Below, one piece after another: positions 63,049-64,000 of a DNA stretch of 64,000 bases (positions within the stretch are counted from its first letter, which is position 1; each line of letters begins with the position of its first letter). The position numbers and the translations under genes are program-made. This DNA comes from an uncultured Verrucomicrobiota bacterium (GTDB lineage: Bacteria; Verrucomicrobiota; Kiritimatiellia; Kiritimatiellales; Tichowtungiaceae), in assembly GCA_903831085.1 (NCBI GenBank), contig CAIKWE010000036.1, positions 39,392-103,391 on the forward strand, written 5' to 3'. The notes under the pieces were generated by a model. The model made no database searches and had not been told where the DNA came from. It was given only the letters and a program-made list of their open reading frames with translations.

Positions 63049-63124
63049 TTCCAATGTTTGGAAAAATTCGGCCTGTTTTTCCGAACTTCCGAAAAAAATA
63101 AGCCGCGTTTTCCAACCATTGGAA
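63049..63124. repeat. Three phased palindromes upstream of lolC
   Basis: Cores at 63049 (TTCCAA-TGT-TTGGAA), 63079 (TTCCGA-ACT-TCCGAA) and 63110 (TTCCAA-CCA-TTGGAA), 30 and 31 bp apart. The last one forms the loop of a terminator hairpin. Confidence 0.88.
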
Positions 63125-63134
63125 GCCGCGGCTT
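63092..63134 (-). terminator. Terminator hairpin with a palindrome in its loop
   Basis: On the minus strand AAGCCGCG pairs with CGCGGCTT around a loop holding TTCCAATGGTTGGAA, followed by ATTTTTTT. It directly follows the tRNA-Arg 3' end. Confidence 0.75.
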
Positions 63135-63140
63135 AAGAGA

Positions 63141-63190
63141 TGGTGCACCCAGCAGGAGTCGAACCTGCAACCTTCTGATTCGTAGTCAGA
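63141..63190 (-). tRNA. 3' part of tRNA-Arg (anticodon ACG), 5' half missing
   Basis: The minus strand reads the anticodon stem-loop TCTGA-CTACGAA-TCAGA (anticodon ACG), variable loop, T arm GCAGG-TTCGACT-CCTGC, acceptor 3' strand TGGGTGCA and CCA. The expected 5' acceptor strand GCACCCA and D arm are absent: beyond 63190 the sequence turns AT-rich. It is therefore a fragment, most likely a tRNA 3' end duplicated by an integrative element. Confidence 0.85.
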
Positions 63191-63430
63191 GTTTTTATTT
63201 TTAATAAAAACATTTAAACCCGATTTAAATAACAGTTTTGGCCTTTATTTAATAGGGGTTTGATAAACATCTCACACTTTTTCCACACACCCTTCCCACT
63301 CGTTCCTACACCTGTTTTCCACTTATAAAAGGGGACAATTAGGGGACACCTCCAGAGACCCTAAAAACACCCCAATTTTCTCATCCCAGGCCACTTGTCG
63401 TTTCTCCCTCCTGTGGCTATCCTCTGTCAC
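63191..63430. other. AT-richer integration-site DNA without a recognisable gene
   Basis: Base composition drops sharply from the flanking genes. It contains AAAGGGGACAATTAGGGGACACC, a GGGGACA direct repeat near 63337-63357, and several CACTT/CACAC-rich stretches. No integrase or tRNA 5' half is visible. I see no coding region before 63431. Confidence 0.55.
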
Positions 63431-63910
63431 ATGCGTGAACTACTTGTAATCGGCGGTGAAGGCAACATGAGCGGGATGATGGCTGACCACTATCCTGACG
63501 ACATGAAGGGATTGCTCCAAGGTCTGCGCAACTGCGCTCAGTACAAACAAATCATTTTGTTTCCGTCCGAACGCTTCCTGTTGCCACCTGAAAATCTTGA
63601 AGAGCTGCTTCCCCTGGCTGAGTTTAATGAATCTCTTCTGGCTGACGCCCGAAGACATCTCGCTGATCTGAGCCCCAAAATCCTGAAGGAGTCTACCAGT
63701 CAGGCTCTCTCCTTGTTCTACGAGGCCCTGCTGTCCTTCGTCACCACTGGACGACAAGTGGTACTCATTTGCGGACAGGGAAATGATCTGAGTCAGGGCT
63801 TGCTGCCGTTCTTTACTTCGGCAAAAGCGGAAGGCCTTCATAATCGGTTTGTGGGAGTCGATACAATTCCTCTACTGTCCGGCATCAAGGAATGGCCGGT
63901 ATTGTTCTGA
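63431..63910 (+). CDS. Unknown protein, possibly truncated by an IS
   Basis: 159 residues from ATG 63431 (MRELLVIGGEGNMSGMM). It has a beta strand followed by a glycine-rich turn, then mainly helices, and a second strand VVLICGQGNDLSQGLLPFF near residue 118. I do not recognise it. Its stop TGA (63908-63910) coincides with the first bases of an IS3-like terminal repeat, so the true C-terminus may have been lost. Codon use is less GC-rich than the housekeeping genes. Confidence 0.5.
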   Translation: MRELLVIGGEGNMSGMMADHYPDDMKGLLQGLRNCAQYKQIILFPSERFLLPPENLEELLPLAEFNESLLADARRHLADLSPKILKESTSQALSLFYEALLSFVTTGRQVVLICGQGNDLSQGLLPFFTSAKAEGLHNRFVGVDTIPLLSGIKEWPVLF

Positions 63911-64000
63911 CCTGACCCCCTTAAACGAAACCACTCGCAGAGTTAGTATTCTGCGGGTAAAAACGAATAAGGAGGACACATGTCGATCAGGAAAAAGTAC
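63908..64000 (+). mobile_element. Left end of an IS3-like insertion sequence (cut by window)
   Basis: TGACCTGACCCCCTTAAACG begins with the TG and C-run typical of IS3-family terminal repeats. About 70 bp later AAGGAGGACAC precedes an ATG, as expected for the first transposase ORF. The right end and target duplication lie outside the window. Confidence 0.6.
63980..64000 (+). CDS. Start of a probable IS3 transposase ORF (OrfA)
   Basis: Seven codons (MSIRKKY) behind a strong AAGGAGG site, continuing out of the window. The basic N-terminus fits the OrfA of IS3 elements. Too short for a firmer call. Confidence 0.5.

Overview
The window is 64 kb of GC-rich, gene-dense chromosome from a Gram-negative bacterium. 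An outer membrane is implied by lolC/lolD. The gene mix suggests the PVC superphylum, probably a Kiritimatiellota/Verrucomicrobia-like lineage: DUF1549/DUF1553, DUF1501 and PPC-domain proteins in one operon, McsA/McsB, a large CheB/CheR-PAS protein, and many interspersed palindromic repeats. This assignment is an inference from gene families; there is no rRNA gene to confirm it.

Layout. 1-13 kb: housekeeping genes (cysS, an Mpl/MurC-type ligase, birA, a PurF-like protein, the pyrB-argF pair, dlgD, miaB, mtaD). 13-29 kb: membrane and redox genes (two CcdA/DsbD-type proteins, a rhodanese, a MauE-like protein, DedA, CstA, CorA), plus fumC, recN, folE, cca, a phosphopantetheinyl transferase and a D,D-carboxypeptidase. 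29-36 kb: tkt, a PHP phosphoesterase, hslO, malQ and an MscS channel. 36-44 kb: a minus-strand signalling cluster with two duplicated HisKA_3-type kinases, a small PAS protein and a CheB-CheR-PAS protein whose 5' end carries a 14-nt poly-G tract. 44-52 kb: radC with a four-helix-bundle protein, then a DUF1549/1553-DUF1501-PPC-Rid operon. 52-58 kb: rho (with a long disordered N-terminal region), coaE, ruvX, manC and a HEAT/zinc/nuclease-like protein. 58-63 kb: a six-gene operon lolC-lolD-ilvE-mcsA-mcsB-trpA. 63.1-64 kb: a 3' tRNA-Arg fragment, AT-richer DNA, an unknown ORF and the left end of an IS3-like element, which looks like an integration site.

The most striking signal is not a gene. A 15-bp palindrome, TTCCAANNNTTGGAA, usually flanked by T-runs and A-runs, occurs about 30 times in both coding and intergenic DNA. 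Where copies are close together, their start-to-start spacing is 22, 30-32 or 53 bp, i.e. two, three or five helical turns. Intergenic clusters lie about 15-120 bp upstream of pyrB, dedA, radC, lolC and the DUF1549 operon. This looks like a phased binding site for an unidentified dimeric DNA-binding protein, or a genome-wide address word such as an uptake or nucleoid signal.

Several other palindromic repeat families (GTAGCCGSGG-type, GTAGGGACGG-type, CACAAAAAACACAA-type, the AFAKASAGE-type) sit between genes, and some lie in frame inside mpl, birA and the cheB/cheR gene.
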